Below are positions 11,595 through 23,500 of a DNA stretch of 60,000 nt, piece after piece (position 1 is the stretch's first letter; the number at the start of each line of letters is the position of its first letter). The notes under the pieces were generated by a model. That model ran no database searches, was not told the origin of the DNA, and saw only the letters and a program-made list of their open reading frames with translations. The stretch is from Liolophura sinensis (Eukaryota > Mollusca > Polyplacophora > Chitonida > Chitonidae): positions 23,175,513 through 23,235,512 of the forward strand of contig NC_088304.1 of NCBI RefSeq assembly GCF_032854445.1, in the 5' to 3' direction. Position numbers and translations under genes: made by a program.

Positions 11595-12425
11595 GTAGCA
11601 ACTTATCCAGACACACCCTTAGAAAGTTGCAACCTATACATACACACCCTTAGAAAGTAGCGACCTACACATACACACCTTAGAAAGTAGCAACTTACAC
11701 ATACACGCCCTTAGAAAGTAGCAACTTACACATACAAGCCCTTAGAAAGTAGCAACTTACAAATACACACCCTTAGAAAGTAGCAACTTACACATACACA
11801 CCTTTAGAAAGTAACAACCTACACATACACACCTTATAAAGTAGCAACTTACAAATACACACCCTTAGAAAGTAGCAACTTACACATACACACCTTTAGA
11901 AAGTAGCAACCTACACATACAAACCTTTATAAAGTAGCAACTTACACAGACACACCCTTAGAAAGTAGCAACTTACACATACACACCCTTAGAAAGTAGC
12001 AACTTACATATACAAACCTTTTGAAAGTAGCAACCTACACATACACACCTTAGAAAGTAGCAACTTACACATACACGCCCTTAGAAAGTAGCAACTTACA
12101 CATACACACCCTTAGAAAGTAGCAACCCACACATACACACCTTATAAAGTAGCAACTTACACACACACACGCCCTTAGAAAGTAGCAACTTACACATACA
12201 CACCCATAGAAAGTAGCAACTTACACATACACACCCTTAGAAAGTAGCAACCCACACATACACACCTTATAAAGTAGCAGCTTACACACACACGCCCTTA
12301 GAAAGTAGCAACTTACACATACACACCCATAGAAAGTAGCAACTTACACATAAACACTCTTAAAAAGTAGTAACTTACACATACACACCCTTGGAAAATA
12401 GCAACTTACACATACACACCCTACA
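11595..12425. repeat. 31-bp minisatellite, about 27 copies
   Basis: Unit: AGAAAGTAGCAACTTACACA followed by TACACACCCTT, 31 bp. Variants with TATAAAGTAGCAAC and CCTACAC occur at intervals, which suggests a higher-order arrangement of three to four units. Confidence 0.95.
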
Positions 12426-12679
12426 AACGCTAATCTTTTCAACCATAACTTTATTTTATAACCAGAATCTCTTTTCATCTCACACACAAGGAAGCTTACT
12501 TTGTAAATATTAATAGCCTCAACAGAATTGTGAATCATGCATTTTTGGCGGCAATTTTATTGATGTTGTAATCCGGAAAGATGATAGAACAATTAAACGT
12601 ACGGTATAAGATAGGGCGTATAATATCCTCATTTATAATGAACAGCTAATCTTTCATCCGCGACTTGATTTTCACGGCC

Positions 12680-12752
12680 TACTTAAGAATATTTCACTTA
12701 TGCGACGCGGATCAGCATTATGGTGGGAGGAAACCGGGAAGCTAATATGTGG
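12680..12752 (-). mobile_element. SINE tail fragment
   Basis: Reverse complement of the SINE 3' region: AAGAATATTTCACTTATGCG then AGCATTATGGTGGGAGGAAA. The head is absent. Confidence 0.75.
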
Positions 12753-12770
12753 AACTACCCTATTTTATCA

Positions 12771-13323
12771 TTTAAAGGAGAAGAAAACTTAAATTACAAA
12801 CAAATACCACTGAAAAGAGTATGCATTTCCTCGCAGGTGCATACCATAAAAACATTCTAATATGTACCTCAAGATGATAAATTATGAATAAAGTCAACGC
12901 CAAAATCCGCTGTGGGCGACTCCATTTTGCCTAAGAACTAGTCCTGAAGTGTTCTGTGTAAGGAGGAGAATTTTTTAAGGAGTAGAACTCTTCTTCCCAG
13001 AAGGTAGCGAATTGTACAGTTAGTTTTCCGCTTGACGATCGGGAAACAGGAATGTTGGACGTAGGTTCCGAGTTTACACGAACAAGCTGGCAGTTTTAAC
13101 GACTCTCATTGGCTGAACGGCATTACACGACCAGCACAAACTACAGGGTGTTAAAGATAGAGGACGAGATGGACTTAGCGATTTATTTCAGCTTTGTCGT
13201 TTTCAGACTTTACGTGTATGGCGAGGAAAAATGGCAAAATTATGCAGCAGGCACTACCAGATAGAAAAATAATGTGCTCTTTATAGCACATAGTGTCATG
13301 TTTTTAAGTTTTCTTCTCCTTTA
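12771..13323. mobile_element. MITE-like element with about 20-bp terminal inverted repeats
   Basis: TTAAAGGAGAAGAAAACTTA at the left end (about 12,772) is matched by the reverse complement AAGTTTTCTTCTCCTTTAA at 13,305-13,323, enclosing about 550 bp without coding capacity. Long perfect inverted ends around a short non-coding body fit a nonautonomous DNA transposon. A target-site duplication cannot be set with certainty. Confidence 0.65.
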
Positions 13324-14617
13324 ACTCTTTGGAATACGTCTTGATTTATAGTAATACGATAATAATAAGGTTAGTAGTGGTGGGGCAATAAAAAAAACGG
13401 AACAATGGCGCCAATCACTAAGCCCAACAAATCTTGTTAATTTTGATGAACCATTTCGACGGTCAAGAGAAAAACTTACGTCTTATGTAAGCTTAGTTCT
13501 ATGTACGTCAGTCAATCAAATTTGTGAAATATATCGTAAACAAATCCTAGATAGATTATCCTACAGTCAAAACACGTGAAACTCGTGCATAATTTTATTC
13601 GTCCTGTAGAAATGCATTAAAAGCTGTCAGCAGAGCCTGTCATGCAGGTACATGTAAATGTATACCTATAACGCAAACAAAGCGAGTAACAAAATGATGC
13701 GGTTTATTTCGCGGATGAATAAGTGTGTTCGCACTATTGAGACACTTTACCATACACGACCTCACTGATGAAAATGAGTACACATGAACTAGAATAAAAC
13801 AATATGAAAGGGTATTGGCAACAGCTCAGAGGTTTGACCCGTTTCGTACCCGGTTTCTTGTAAAATTTGGGACACCTGGTCTGCTCTTTTTAGCAAATAT
13901 CTCGGGTGGGTGGGCCGTACATTGCTCCATTATCCTTTGTCCAAAACCAGTTTTCACGGTCATAGCTTCAGTAGGCTGTACACAGGGTTAAAATGAAAAC
14001 ATAGCCTCAAAAACGCATGTTTCAGTGACCCACATTACATCACCTGTCAGGTGTCATTAGAGCGCGCGCTGCGCCTGTGTGACACGCGTCAATCAAGTGT
14101 CGTCTGGAAAAGTTGTCTGGCTCTAGTGTCAGAGAAACCCTTCTACCAGATAGGCACAAGTTTTGCTGAATCAAGACTGTTTTCTCTGCGGCGAAAAAAG
14201 GAATTGATCACCTTTTTAAGTAAAACAAGGCAGAACATCATTTTGAAATGTTCGGAACACGCGTTTTTTACTCTATTTTGATTCTGGTCCCATGAACAGA
14301 AATCTTAAAGCATGGAATTGAAATATGGTGTGTATACTTAGGACATAATGGCTTGTGAGTGTGTAAATTTTTTGAAGGTCACGTAAGAGGGTTTCGGAGA
14401 TATTGAGTGTCAAAGTACGCCCCATTTTTTATACCCACCCGATATATGTAATTCAAGCAGGAATATCGAATTTCTTTTTGTTTTTCTTTTCTCGCATGGT
14501 CAGACCATCTAATGAAGAACATACTCATATCTTACTTTTCCAAAAGGCTGGTAAAGAAATGTAGTATTTTACTCTCTAAACAGTTAATATCTGTGCCTAA
14601 TTATAGAAGAATTATAC
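13324..14617. other. Intergenic DNA, no supported gene
   Basis: The longest frame (plus, 14,051-14,281, 76 codons) has no recognisable domain, no Kozak support and no splice context. No tandem repeats are seen. Confidence 0.45.
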
Positions 14618-14878
14618 GGGCCTCTGTGGTTCAGTTGGTTAACGCGGTAGCGCAGCGTAATGACCCAGGACCCTCACCAATGCGGTCGCTGTGAGTTCAA
14701 GTCCAGCTCAAGCTGGCTTCCTCTCCGGCCGTACGTTGAAAGGTCATCCAGCAATCTGCGGATGGTCGTGGGTTTCCCCCGGGCTCTGCCCGGTTTCCCC
14801 CTCCCACCATAATGTTGGCTGCCGTCGTATAAGTGAAATATTCTTGAGTAAAACACCAATCAAATAAATAAATAAATT
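14618..14878 (+). mobile_element. Full-length tRNA-derived SINE
   Basis: Head GGGCCTCTGTGGTTCAGTTG with A box and the B box GAGTTCAAGTCC, the conserved core, and the tail ending AATCAAATAAATAAATAAAT. The tail lacks the usual ACGGCGT after TTGAGTA (a short deletion). A reverse-oriented tail fragment (GCCGTACTCAAGAATATTTC) follows at 14,920-14,960, so the two could pair in RNA. Confidence 0.9.
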
Positions 14879-14919
14879 CATGCGGGAAGGACTGACCCAA
14901 ATATGTCCAGACGAAAAAA

Positions 14920-14970
14920 CGCCGTACTCAAGAATATTTCACTTATACGACGGCGGCTAAATAAATAGAA
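14920..14970 (-). mobile_element. SINE tail fragment
   Basis: Contains CGCCGTACTCAAGAATATTT and TTATACGACGGCGGC, the reverse complement of the SINE tail. The rest of the element is missing. Confidence 0.75.
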
Positions 14971-15177
14971 GAGTTAGGATAACAAGCACAAATTGGATAT
15001 AACTGACATTCGACAAATAGTTCGTTTTGTCTCGTCTTAAGTTATGTGAATTTCCAGAGTAAGAAGATAGGGGGTTTGAAATTTCACGGATCGACGGACA
15101 GGCAGACTGAAAGACTAATACAGCCACCACAGTCGCAGATAAAACACACCTGTTCGGCGTTGGTGGGCTTATTTCTT

Positions 15178-15296
15178 TACGTATTTGTTTATTTAGTGAT
15201 TTTTTTGATTGATGTTTCACGCCACACTCAAGAATACTTCACATATACAACGACGGCCAGCATATTGGTGGGAGAAAACCAGACAGAGCCACGAGT
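15178..15296 (-). mobile_element. SINE 3' fragment
   Basis: TTTGTTTATTTAG, GATTGATGTTTCACGCC, CTCAAGAATACTTCACATAT and GGTGGGAGAAAACC are in the reverse-complement order of the SINE. The copy is diverged and its head is absent. A further diverged tail lies at 15,376-15,460. Confidence 0.7.
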
Positions 15297-15479
15297 GAAT
15301 CAAATTAGACAGCCCGGCCAACAAGCAAACTAGTATAATTGCTCGTCGCTACAATACATCTATAAGGTGTTTGTGCACATTTAGTTATTGGTGTTTTACG
15401 GCGTAGTCCATAACATTTCACTTACATGACAGAAACTATCATTAAGGTGGGTGGAACGAAAGCACCTGAAAGCACAATT

Positions 15480-16278
15480 AACTGAGTGTGATCAGAAAAG
15501 AAGCATCCATAAATGAGCGTGAACAGAACGGAAACACCCATTCACGAGTGTGCCCAGAACGGAAGCATCAATAGATGAGTGTGTCCAGAATGGAAGCATC
15601 CCATATAGATAAGTGTGAACAGAATGCACTCATCCATACATGAGTGTGAACAGAATGTAAGCATCCGTAGATGGGTGTGAACAAAACGGAAGCATTCATA
15701 GATGAATGTGACCTGAACGAAAACACCCATAAATGAATGTGAACATGACCAAAACACCCATAAATGAGTGTGGTCAGAATGGAAGCATCCTTAGATAAGT
15801 GCAACCTGAACGAATACAGCCATAGATGAATGTGAACAGAACGAAAACACCCATGAATTAGTGTGATCAGACTGGAAGCATCCTTACATTAAGTGCAACC
15901 TGAACGAAAACAGCCATAGATGAGTGTGAACAGAACGGAAACACCCATACATGAGTGTGTCCAGAGCGCAAGGATCCCATAGATGAGTGTGAACAGAACG
16001 GAAACACCCATGCATGAGTGTGCCCAGAGCGCAAGGATCCCATAGATGAGTGTGAACAGAACGGAAACACCCATACATGAGTGTGTCCAGAGCGCAAGGA
16101 TCCCATAGATGAGTGTGAACAGAACGGAAACACCCATGCATGAGTGTGCCCAGAGCGCAAGGATCCCATAGATGAGTGTGAACAGAACGGAAACACCCAT
16201 ACATGAGTGTGTCCAGAGCGCAAGGATCCCATAGATGAGTGTGAACAGACAAAACGGAAACACCTATTGATGAGGGTG
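15480..16278. repeat. 63-bp tandem repeat with 126-bp higher-order period
   Basis: From about 15,910 the unit (ATGAGTGTGAACAGAACGGA, then AACACCCAT, then TGAGTGTG, then CCAGAGCGCAAGGATCCCAT) repeats every 63 bp. Consecutive units alternate ACATGAGTGTGTCC with GCATGAGTGTGCCC, giving a 126-bp period. The left part (15,480-15,910) is diverged, with 30-35-bp subunits. Because 63 is divisible by three, all three minus frames stay open; these are not genes. Confidence 0.93.
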
Positions 16279-16741
16279 TACACAACGTAAGCAAGATTAA
16301 CACCGAACTTACAACAGTTGGAAGAAGCCATGCAGGCTCTCTGTTCCACAAGAATAATTCTCTAGGTATACCTGTACTACGTAGTTAAAACAACATAAAA
16401 CAGATCAGCTTTCTGTTAAAAGTGTCTGTAGAACATCCCAAACCCTAGTTATGTATGAATCTAGAGCAGGCAGACAACGTGCGTGGTATCAAGCACGTGT
16501 ATGTGCCAAATACGTGCTTACTCAATCTTATCAGTTCCGCTTGTCTTCCGTTTTTGTTTGCGCAACAAGAGTACTTCATTTTGTAACTCTAGCACATGTA
16601 CATTCGATTCAGGAAGTCGTAAACAATCAAATTTAAAGAGAAGCAGCTAGTTTCGAACGTCATTAGAATAATAGCTCACACAAGTAAACAGCATACTACT
16701 GACACAAAGAGTAGACCAAAACTGGACAGTCAAGAATTGTC
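16279..16741. other. Intergenic DNA, nothing recognised
   Basis: No supported feature. Confidence 0.4.
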
Positions 16742-16935
16742 AAGTTTGTTACAGAAAACCGAACATAATCGAGTGGCATCTTTAGTTTGTTACAGAAAAC
16801 CGAACATAATCGAGTGGCATTTATAGTTTGTTACAGAAAACCGAACATACTCGAGTGGCATCTAAAGTCTGTTACAGAAAACCGAACATACTCCAGTGAC
16901 ATCTATAGTTCGTTACAATAACCAAAGCATTCTCG
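16742..16935. repeat. 41-bp minisatellite, about 4.5 copies
   Basis: GTTTGTTACAGAAAACCGAA begins copies at 16,744, 16,785, 16,826 and (diverged) 16,867 and 16,908, each followed by CATAATCGAGTGGCATC or a variant. Confidence 0.93.
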
Positions 16936-18510
16936 TATGGCTAAAGTGGGCACGGCAACATTCTGTGATGATTATTATTTACATTCTGTTGGGAACCTTT
17001 CTCCCCACGACCCGATAGCTGAAATTGCTCGTAAAAATGTACCTCATTCCCAATACCCTTGGTTTTCTTCACTGAAAAACCCTCCATGCTCAGACTAATT
17101 AATCCGTATACGAGGTCATGAATACAAATTCATCCAATAGGGTACAGCACATACGTGGCACAAATTTCTTTCTTGTCAAACAGATTATTCAATCGCTTCC
17201 GTTTCCCATAGTGTAAATGTACCAGTGCGCCACTCATAACGGCATGCAACCGAGCTTCGGATTCAGTTGCTGTCACGCCGTCAGTATTTTAGCGACTGAC
17301 GGCATTCGTCAGCCAGCTGACAAGCCCACTGTCTTCCACTAGCGCGTTCTTTACTCACCTCATGCAGAGGCCCAAACTCTGCTGAAAGAGCTCTGATACA
17401 AACGCCCTAATTAACATAATCCAAAATAACCAATAGGAACGATGGTAACATCGTAAGCCGTAACTCTTGCTGTTGTGAAGTCACTGTCGACGAACGGAGC
17501 GGGAGAGTGAATTCGTTAAGATGGCCTGGAAGTCAGAAATCACCTGATCGCCCAGAGTGGCGAAAATAAAACGGCCAACCCGTGTTGAAACATAAGGAAA
17601 AAGGGCTATGTTTGCCACTCCTTCAACGACCAGTACGGCCTGGTTATACAAAAAGAAAAGAAAAATAAAGCTCTATAGAAGCACTCAGATTATCTGGAAA
17701 GCTGAAAATAACAAAAATCCCATGAATACACTATCGCTGACAGCTACTTAAAAATAGGCATTTTCCCATGCTATTAGGTTGAGAGGACATTTTTTTTTCA
17801 CCTACGACGTCTGTTACAAAGTAGATCACGTGATTCTCTAGCTTCCAGGCCACCTTACAGACTACTGGCCAAATTTTACGAAATTTGTTGACAGAGGTCA
17901 GATTTTCAGCATAGTGGCCCACTTGTGGGCGATCGGCGACACCAGGTACTGCTGAAGTACATGTAGATTTGTTGGAAACCTGTCTCTGTGTGATTTATAT
18001 CAATATGAACACAGACATCTCCACAACACCTAATGAAAATTACCACTCGTTTACCACTTGTGGGATTTTTCTCGTACGGAGTGTTTTCATTGGCTAACAC
18101 AGATTACGTCACGTCGTTACGGATTCACTCGTTTAAAAAAAATCATGTTTCTTTGGACTGGTCATCGGGTCGACAGATTCAAATGGTCTGTCATGGAAAG
18201 AGTCGGCCCTATACGTCCTTGAGCACGCCTAAAATTGACCGCCAGCGTAAATACGGAAAAGTTTAAAATATGTGAAAATATGTAAAAATATAGCGTTCAA
18301 TTACAACGCAATAAATATACAGAAACATCACACTGTACCGATGTAAGTACGATTTAATATATTTATTCGATGGTTAATAATGCCTTAGAACTAAGAAGAT
18401 TGCAAGATATTTACAATGAATATGAACATAATGCGCAGGTAAAGTAACAATGAGAGAGGAATTCCTTCAAAAAGAGGACAAATCTCATGCCTGGTGTGTG
18501 TAGAGCATAT
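16936..18510. other. Intergenic DNA, no supported gene
   Basis: The sequence at 17,200-17,560 is somewhat richer in CG dinucleotides than its surroundings, but no exon with a recognisable product was found. Short frames on both strands lack domains. Confidence 0.45.
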
Positions 18511-18514
18511 TTAG

Positions 18515-18645
18515 AAGTCCAAGATCATTTATTTATGCTTCTGAAATTTGCCTTTTTCCATGTGGATATCATTTTACCTTCCAAACACACCTCAAAACAC
18601 CCTTCTATGATCAATAAAACTCTCAGACTCCGGTAAGGCCCAGCA
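18515..18645 (+). repeat. Dispersed repeat family C, copy 1 (partial)
   Basis: Shares ATCATTTTACCTTCCAAACA, CCTCAAAACACCCTTCTA and AACTCTCAGA with copies at 28,440, 38,378, 42,655, 51,790 and 53,190. Non-coding. Confidence 0.6.
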
Positions 18646-19066
18646 ACTTTGTCACAGACGAACATTTTTACTTTCTTTTTTCAATATTTCTATATTTCAA
18701 GCACCAATCTACACGAGCTCAGCATTCATAAAGGTTTAATAACTGAAGATATTTCAATCACAAATTCAAGCTGTTGTGAAATGGTCAGAAATTCTATTCC
18801 ACAAAATCCGAAATATACTGAATACTGCATCAACGGGGAACTCGTTAAAGTCCTTCACGTCTTTATCAAGACAGTTGAAAGCTGTGACCTCATCTGTTCT
18901 TTCCTCTATTGGGTCACAATTACACTGTACGTTTGCTCATAAAACATATATGAAGTACACATGCACTGCAACGTCACAAAAGAAAAAGTCTACTGTCATC
19001 TGGTCCTTCTTTGTAACTGGTCCTCGAGTCTCCCATTAGTGCAGGATGGGTAATTCCCTATTCATA
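18646..19066. other. Intergenic DNA, nothing recognised
   Basis: A plus frame of 97 codons (18,649-18,942) has no recognisable domain, and a second frame overlaps it. Not called. Confidence 0.4.
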
Positions 19067-19337
19067 CATTTATTTATTTATTTGATTGGTATTTTATGCC
19101 GTACTCAAGAATATTTCACTTATACGACGGCGGACAGCACTATGGTGGGTGGAAACTGGAGAGAGCTCGGGGGAAACCCACGACCATCTGCAGGTTCCTG
19201 CCAGACCTTCCCACGTACGGCCAGAGAGGAAGACAGCAGGAGCTGGACTTGAACTCAAAGGGACTGCATTGATGAGAGACTCCTGGGGTCATTACGCTGC
19301 GCTAGCGCGCTAACCAACTGAGCCAGGGAGGCCCCCA
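19067..19337 (-). mobile_element. Full-length SINE with 9-bp target-site duplication
   Basis: Reverse-oriented complete copy: TATTTATTTATTTGAT tail, core, B box and the head ending GAGCCAGGGAGGCCCCC. CTATTCATA flanks it on both sides (19,058-19,066 and 19,338-19,346), as expected for target-primed retroposition. Confidence 0.92.
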
Positions 19338-19589
19338 CTATTCATAGAAAACAGGGTAATTATTAATTTTGTCAATTCCAAGACAAAACTCTGTAACCAG
19401 TCTCAAAATGCCATTAGTACACTACGTATATGTATTTATGAAGTTTCTAAAGTACGTCTTTATACAATCAGTCTGTTCCCTGTTCCATTTCCGTATTCGT
19501 TAGTTCAGTGATACTAAATTCCTCAATTACACCATACTCCTTACAGACCATGTATTACTCTGTATGTTCACTTTATACCACAGCCTCTA

Positions 19590-19980
19590 CTTGCAAATTT
19601 TGTACCGAAATCTTAAGCGCCGAAGTCACTATGATGAATCTATGCGTCGAAACAGACATTCCCATACCCTCCCTCAACCCAATAAGGAGACGAGAAGTGA
19701 TGTCAGAAAACAATGTCTCCGTCCTTGGTTTCTAATCATTCTTTAAAGTCATGCATTCTCTTTTAAAGTATGCATGCTACGATTTTAACCAACACATGAA
19801 ACAAATTTATTGACGAATGCTGATTAAATAGTTTCACAGGAGGACACCGCCAGTGAGGCTAAGCCTAAACAAGCTTACAAGTGTCAGACGGGCACCAAAG
19901 GTCAAGCTTATGGTAGCAGAGATGCAAAGCAAAGCGTAAAGAGCAGCACGCACGCTGTGAGGAGTATGACACTACACAAC
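19590..19980 (+). repeat. Dispersed repeat family A, copy 2
   Basis: Matches copy 1 (2870-3240) block by block: TTTTGTACCGAAATCTTAA, AGAAGTGATGTCAGAAAAC, ATGCATTCTCTTT, ATTTTAACCAACACATGAAA, TTATTGACGAATGCTGATTA, GCTAAGCCTAAACAAGCTTA and CACCAAAGGTCAAGCTT. Copies 1 and 2 share more of the right end than copy 3. Confidence 0.7.
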
Positions 19981-20402
19981 TCCATTCCTCTGTGGCAGGA
20001 TGCCGCTGCCTTACTGTGGGACAATATGAACTATAACAGAATGTATTCCTGGGTATACTAAAATTATTCACTTAAATGGTTCTGTTGATGTAAGTTAATA
20101 CTTCACAACACTGAAAGCTTAGACCCACAAATGAATGTTCTTGCAATTTCACAACAAATTAGGCGTTTGTTTATTCTAAACACAGCAATAGCCAAAATTT
20201 GTTTGAATATTTAGCTTGCTAACTAGTATCACAGCTGATGATCAAGAATTTCTTGAATAATTGAGTCAGCAAATACTGGTGATTCATTGTGTCATAATTC
20301 GGGTTTTATCGTAGGCCTATATTCTGGGATACAGACATGTCTTTTGAAATAAGTGCTCGCTTCATGGGAAGGGGACAACAGATTTGAAAGAGTTAGCTCC
20401 CA

Positions 20403-20408
20403 TTTATT
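20403..20408 (-). terminator. SSRP1: Poly(A) signal AATAAA for SSRP1
   Basis: On the minus strand AATAAA lies about 95 nt after the SSRP1 stop codon (20,501). It is the first canonical signal downstream, so cleavage would be expected some 15-30 nt further on. A second AATAAA occurs at 20,170-20,175. The 3' UTR in between holds AGGGAGGTCACTCT twice. Confidence 0.6.
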
Positions 20409-20500
20409 ACATGAGTTGAGAGTGACCTCCCTTCCATGACAATGTCCATCAGAGTGACCTCCCTTTAAAATGGCTGCTGCATAAAGGGAGTCCAGGTGAA

Positions 20501-20566
20501 TCATTCGTCAGATCCTGATTCTGAGGACGCTGGTGGAGAACTAAGAATTTCTTCCTCATCAGGTAA
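20501..20566 (-). CDS. SSRP1: SSRP1 exon 17 (C terminus, stop)
   Basis: Residues 712-732 and TGA. After TTCGCAG the peptide [20 protein letters not shown] and a final E ends as the family does. Confidence 0.95.
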   Translation of the reverse strand, partial: LPDEEEILSSPPASSESGSDE

Positions 20567-23500
20567 CTGCGAACAGAAAGGCAAAACAAATATTGTCAAG
20601 GTAAACAATCATAAGGTAAAGAACAAAAACCAATAAAATCTGGCATGGTCTTCTCCATAAAGTCCATTCTTTCAGTAATATTTGGAACTGATGTCATGCC
20701 ATGTTCAATAATGTTAAGGATACTTGTACAAAACTTGATATCATACATTCATAAATCCCACTCCAACAAAGTTTGATGCATATCACCTCTCAAATTTCAC
20801 GAGAGGCCACTCTCCCAAGCAGAACTTTTGTTAACTGCTTGTGATTCTGAACGTAACCTCTATCACTCTTTTGTGTACAGACCCAACAATTCTCACTGGC
20901 AGAGCCGTCACTAGAACACAAACAAAAATGAAGGATCTGATCCCAAATTTTAAAGGTGACATCAGGACAGAGCCTAAATCTGTAAAACTCTCCACCCATC
21001 TCACCTCTCCGACTTCGCTCTCTTCTCCACTTTCTTCCTCCTTCTTGGCACTCTTCTTCTCGGATTTCTCGTCTTTCTTGGTCTTTTTCTTGAGTGGTTT
21101 GTCCTCAGAGGAACTAGAGTCAGAACTGATGAATTCTTTACTCTTGTAATCCTGGCCAGACCCTGCCTTACTCTCCTTCTTGGGGCTGCCCGCCTTCTTT
21201 TTAGGACTCTTCTTCCCACTGCTGAAAACAGCAACAAATTTTTTATTTAGTCTGGTTGAAACAATTTAAAATTCCTGGTACAGACATACAGACACAAATT
21301 TTAACATATACTGGCAGCAAGCAGACAATGCTGGATTTTTACACTGAAATGGACCTCTAGAAGTTTAGCTAGCCGTCAATTTGCCATTTACTAAAGGCTC
21401 CATGAAGTTCACAAGTGACCTCTGTTCCTGATTGGAACTTTATGCAAGATGCCATGCCTGTTAAAACTGGTTACTACTGTCCATCAGTTGCCTGGTTTCT
21501 TAAAGAAACATCCTCAGCCTGGCCTCCCTCAGTCCCATTTGCTGGTCTCTCTCAGCCCCATTTCCTGGGGTTCCTCAGCCCCATTCCCTGGGGCTCTCAG
21601 CCTCGTTCCCTTGCCTCCCTTAGCTCCGTTCCCTGGCCTCCCTCCGCCCCATTCCCTAGCCCTGTTGTCTGGCCTTCCTCAGCCCCCTTCCCAGCCTCTC
21701 TTTGTCCCATTCTCTGGTCTCTCTCAGCTCCGTTCCGTGGCCTCCCTTAGCTCCGTTCCCTGGCCTCCCTTAGCTCCGTTCCATGGCCTCCCTCAGCCCT
21801 GTTGTCTGGCCCCCCTCACTCCCATTCCTGGCCTCCCTCAGCCCTGTTCCCTAGCCCTGTTGTCTGGCCCCCCTCAGTCCCATTCCTGACCTCCCTCAGC
21901 CTCATTACCTGGCCTCCCTCAGCCTCATTACCTGGCCTCCCTCAGCCTCATTACCTGGTCTAACTCAGCCCCATTCCCCGGACTCCCTCGGCCCCGTTCC
22001 CTAGCCCTGCGGTCTGGCCTCCCTCAGCCCCATTCCTGGCCTCCTTCAGCCTCATTACCTGGTCTCCCTCAGCCTCATTACCTGGTCTAACTCAACCCCA
22101 TTCCCCGGACTCCCTCAACCGTATGCTCTGGCCTCCCTCAGCCCCATTCTCTGGCCTCCCTCAGCCCTATTCCCCGGCCTCTCTCAGCCCCATTCTCTGG
22201 CCTCCCTCAGCCCTATTCCCCGGCCTCCCTCAGCCCCATTCTCTGGCCTCTCTCAGCCCTATTCCCCAGCCTCCCTCAGCCCCATTCCCTGGCCATCAGA
22301 ACAATTCCCCGGCCTCTCTCAGCCCCATTCTCTGGCCTCCCTCAGCCCAATTCCCCGGCGTCTCTCAGCCCCATTCTCTGGCCTCCCTCAGCCCTATTCC
22401 CCGGCCTCCCTCAGCCCTATTCCCCGGCCTCCCTCAACCCCATTCTCTGGCCTCTCTCAGCCCTATTCCCCGGCCTCCCTCAGCCCCATTCCCCGGCCAT
22501 CAGAACAATTCCCCGGCCTCTCTCAGCCCCATTCTCTGGCCTCCCTCAGCCCTGTTCCCCGGCCTCTCCCAGCCCCATTCCCCGGCCTCTCTCAGCCCAA
22601 TTCCCCGGCCCTCCCTCAGCCCCATTCCCCGACCTCTCTCAGCCCCATTCTCTGGCCTCCCTCAGCCCCATTCCCCGGCCCTCCCTCAGCCCCATTCCCC
22701 GGCCTCTCTCAGCCCCATTCTCTGGCCTCCCTCAGCCCCATTCTCTGGCCTCCCTCAGCCCTATTCCCCGGCCTCCCTCAGCCCCATTCCCCGGCCTCTC
22801 TCAGCCCAATTCCCCGGCCTCCCTCAGCCCAATTCCTCAGCCTCCCTCAGCCCCATTCCCCGGCCATCAGAACAATTCCCCGGCCATCAGAACAATTCCC
22901 CGGCCTCTCTCAGCCCAATTCCTCAGCCTCCCTCAGCCCCATTCCCCGGCCATCAGAACAATTCCCCGGCCTCCCTCAGCCCAATTCCTCAGCCTCCCTC
23001 AGCCCCATTCCCCGGCCATCAGAACAATTCCCCGGCCTCTCTCAGCCCAATTCCTCAGCCTCCCTCAGCCTAATTTCCCGGCCTCTCTCAGCCCAATTCC
23101 TCAGCCTCCCTCAGCCCAATTCCCCGGCCTCCCTCAGCCCAATTCCCTGGGCTCCCTCAGCCCAATTCCCCGGCCTCCCTCAGCCCAAGTCCTCAGCCTC
23201 TCTCAGCCCTATTCCCCGGCCTCCCTCAGCCCAATTCCCCGCCATTCTATCTTACCTGGCTTCCTCTGCATCGCTGCCCTCCTCAGCTTTCCTCTGATTG
23301 TACTCCTCCATGGCCACCTTATACTCTTCCTTTGCCACCTCAGCCAACTTCTCCCATTTCTAAAACAGAGACAAATCTAACGTTGTAAATTCAAAATCAA
23401 TTAAACAACCAACCACTTGAGATTGTTAACTCCTCCTTCAAAGAGGACGCCACTCCTGCTGGCTTATTCATATAAAGTCAAGCTTTTTTGGCACTTTCCT

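Noticed and set aside
5702-12425. CRISPR array
   Set aside because: Repeats are contiguous without unique spacers, and the genome is plainly eukaryotic.
15867-16351. Three overlapping minus-strand frames of 124-160 codons
   Set aside because: The 63-bp repeat unit divides by three, so every frame without a stop in one unit stays open. No start context or domain.
17450-17620. First exon of a gene around the ATGGCCTGG at 17,520
   Set aside because: The frame closes after nine codons and no donor or downstream exon fits.
22123-23073. 316-codon plus-strand frame rich in Pro, Ser and Leu
   Set aside because: It lies wholly in the 23-bp minisatellite in SSRP1 intron 15. Its 23-residue period is just three repeat units read in one frame.
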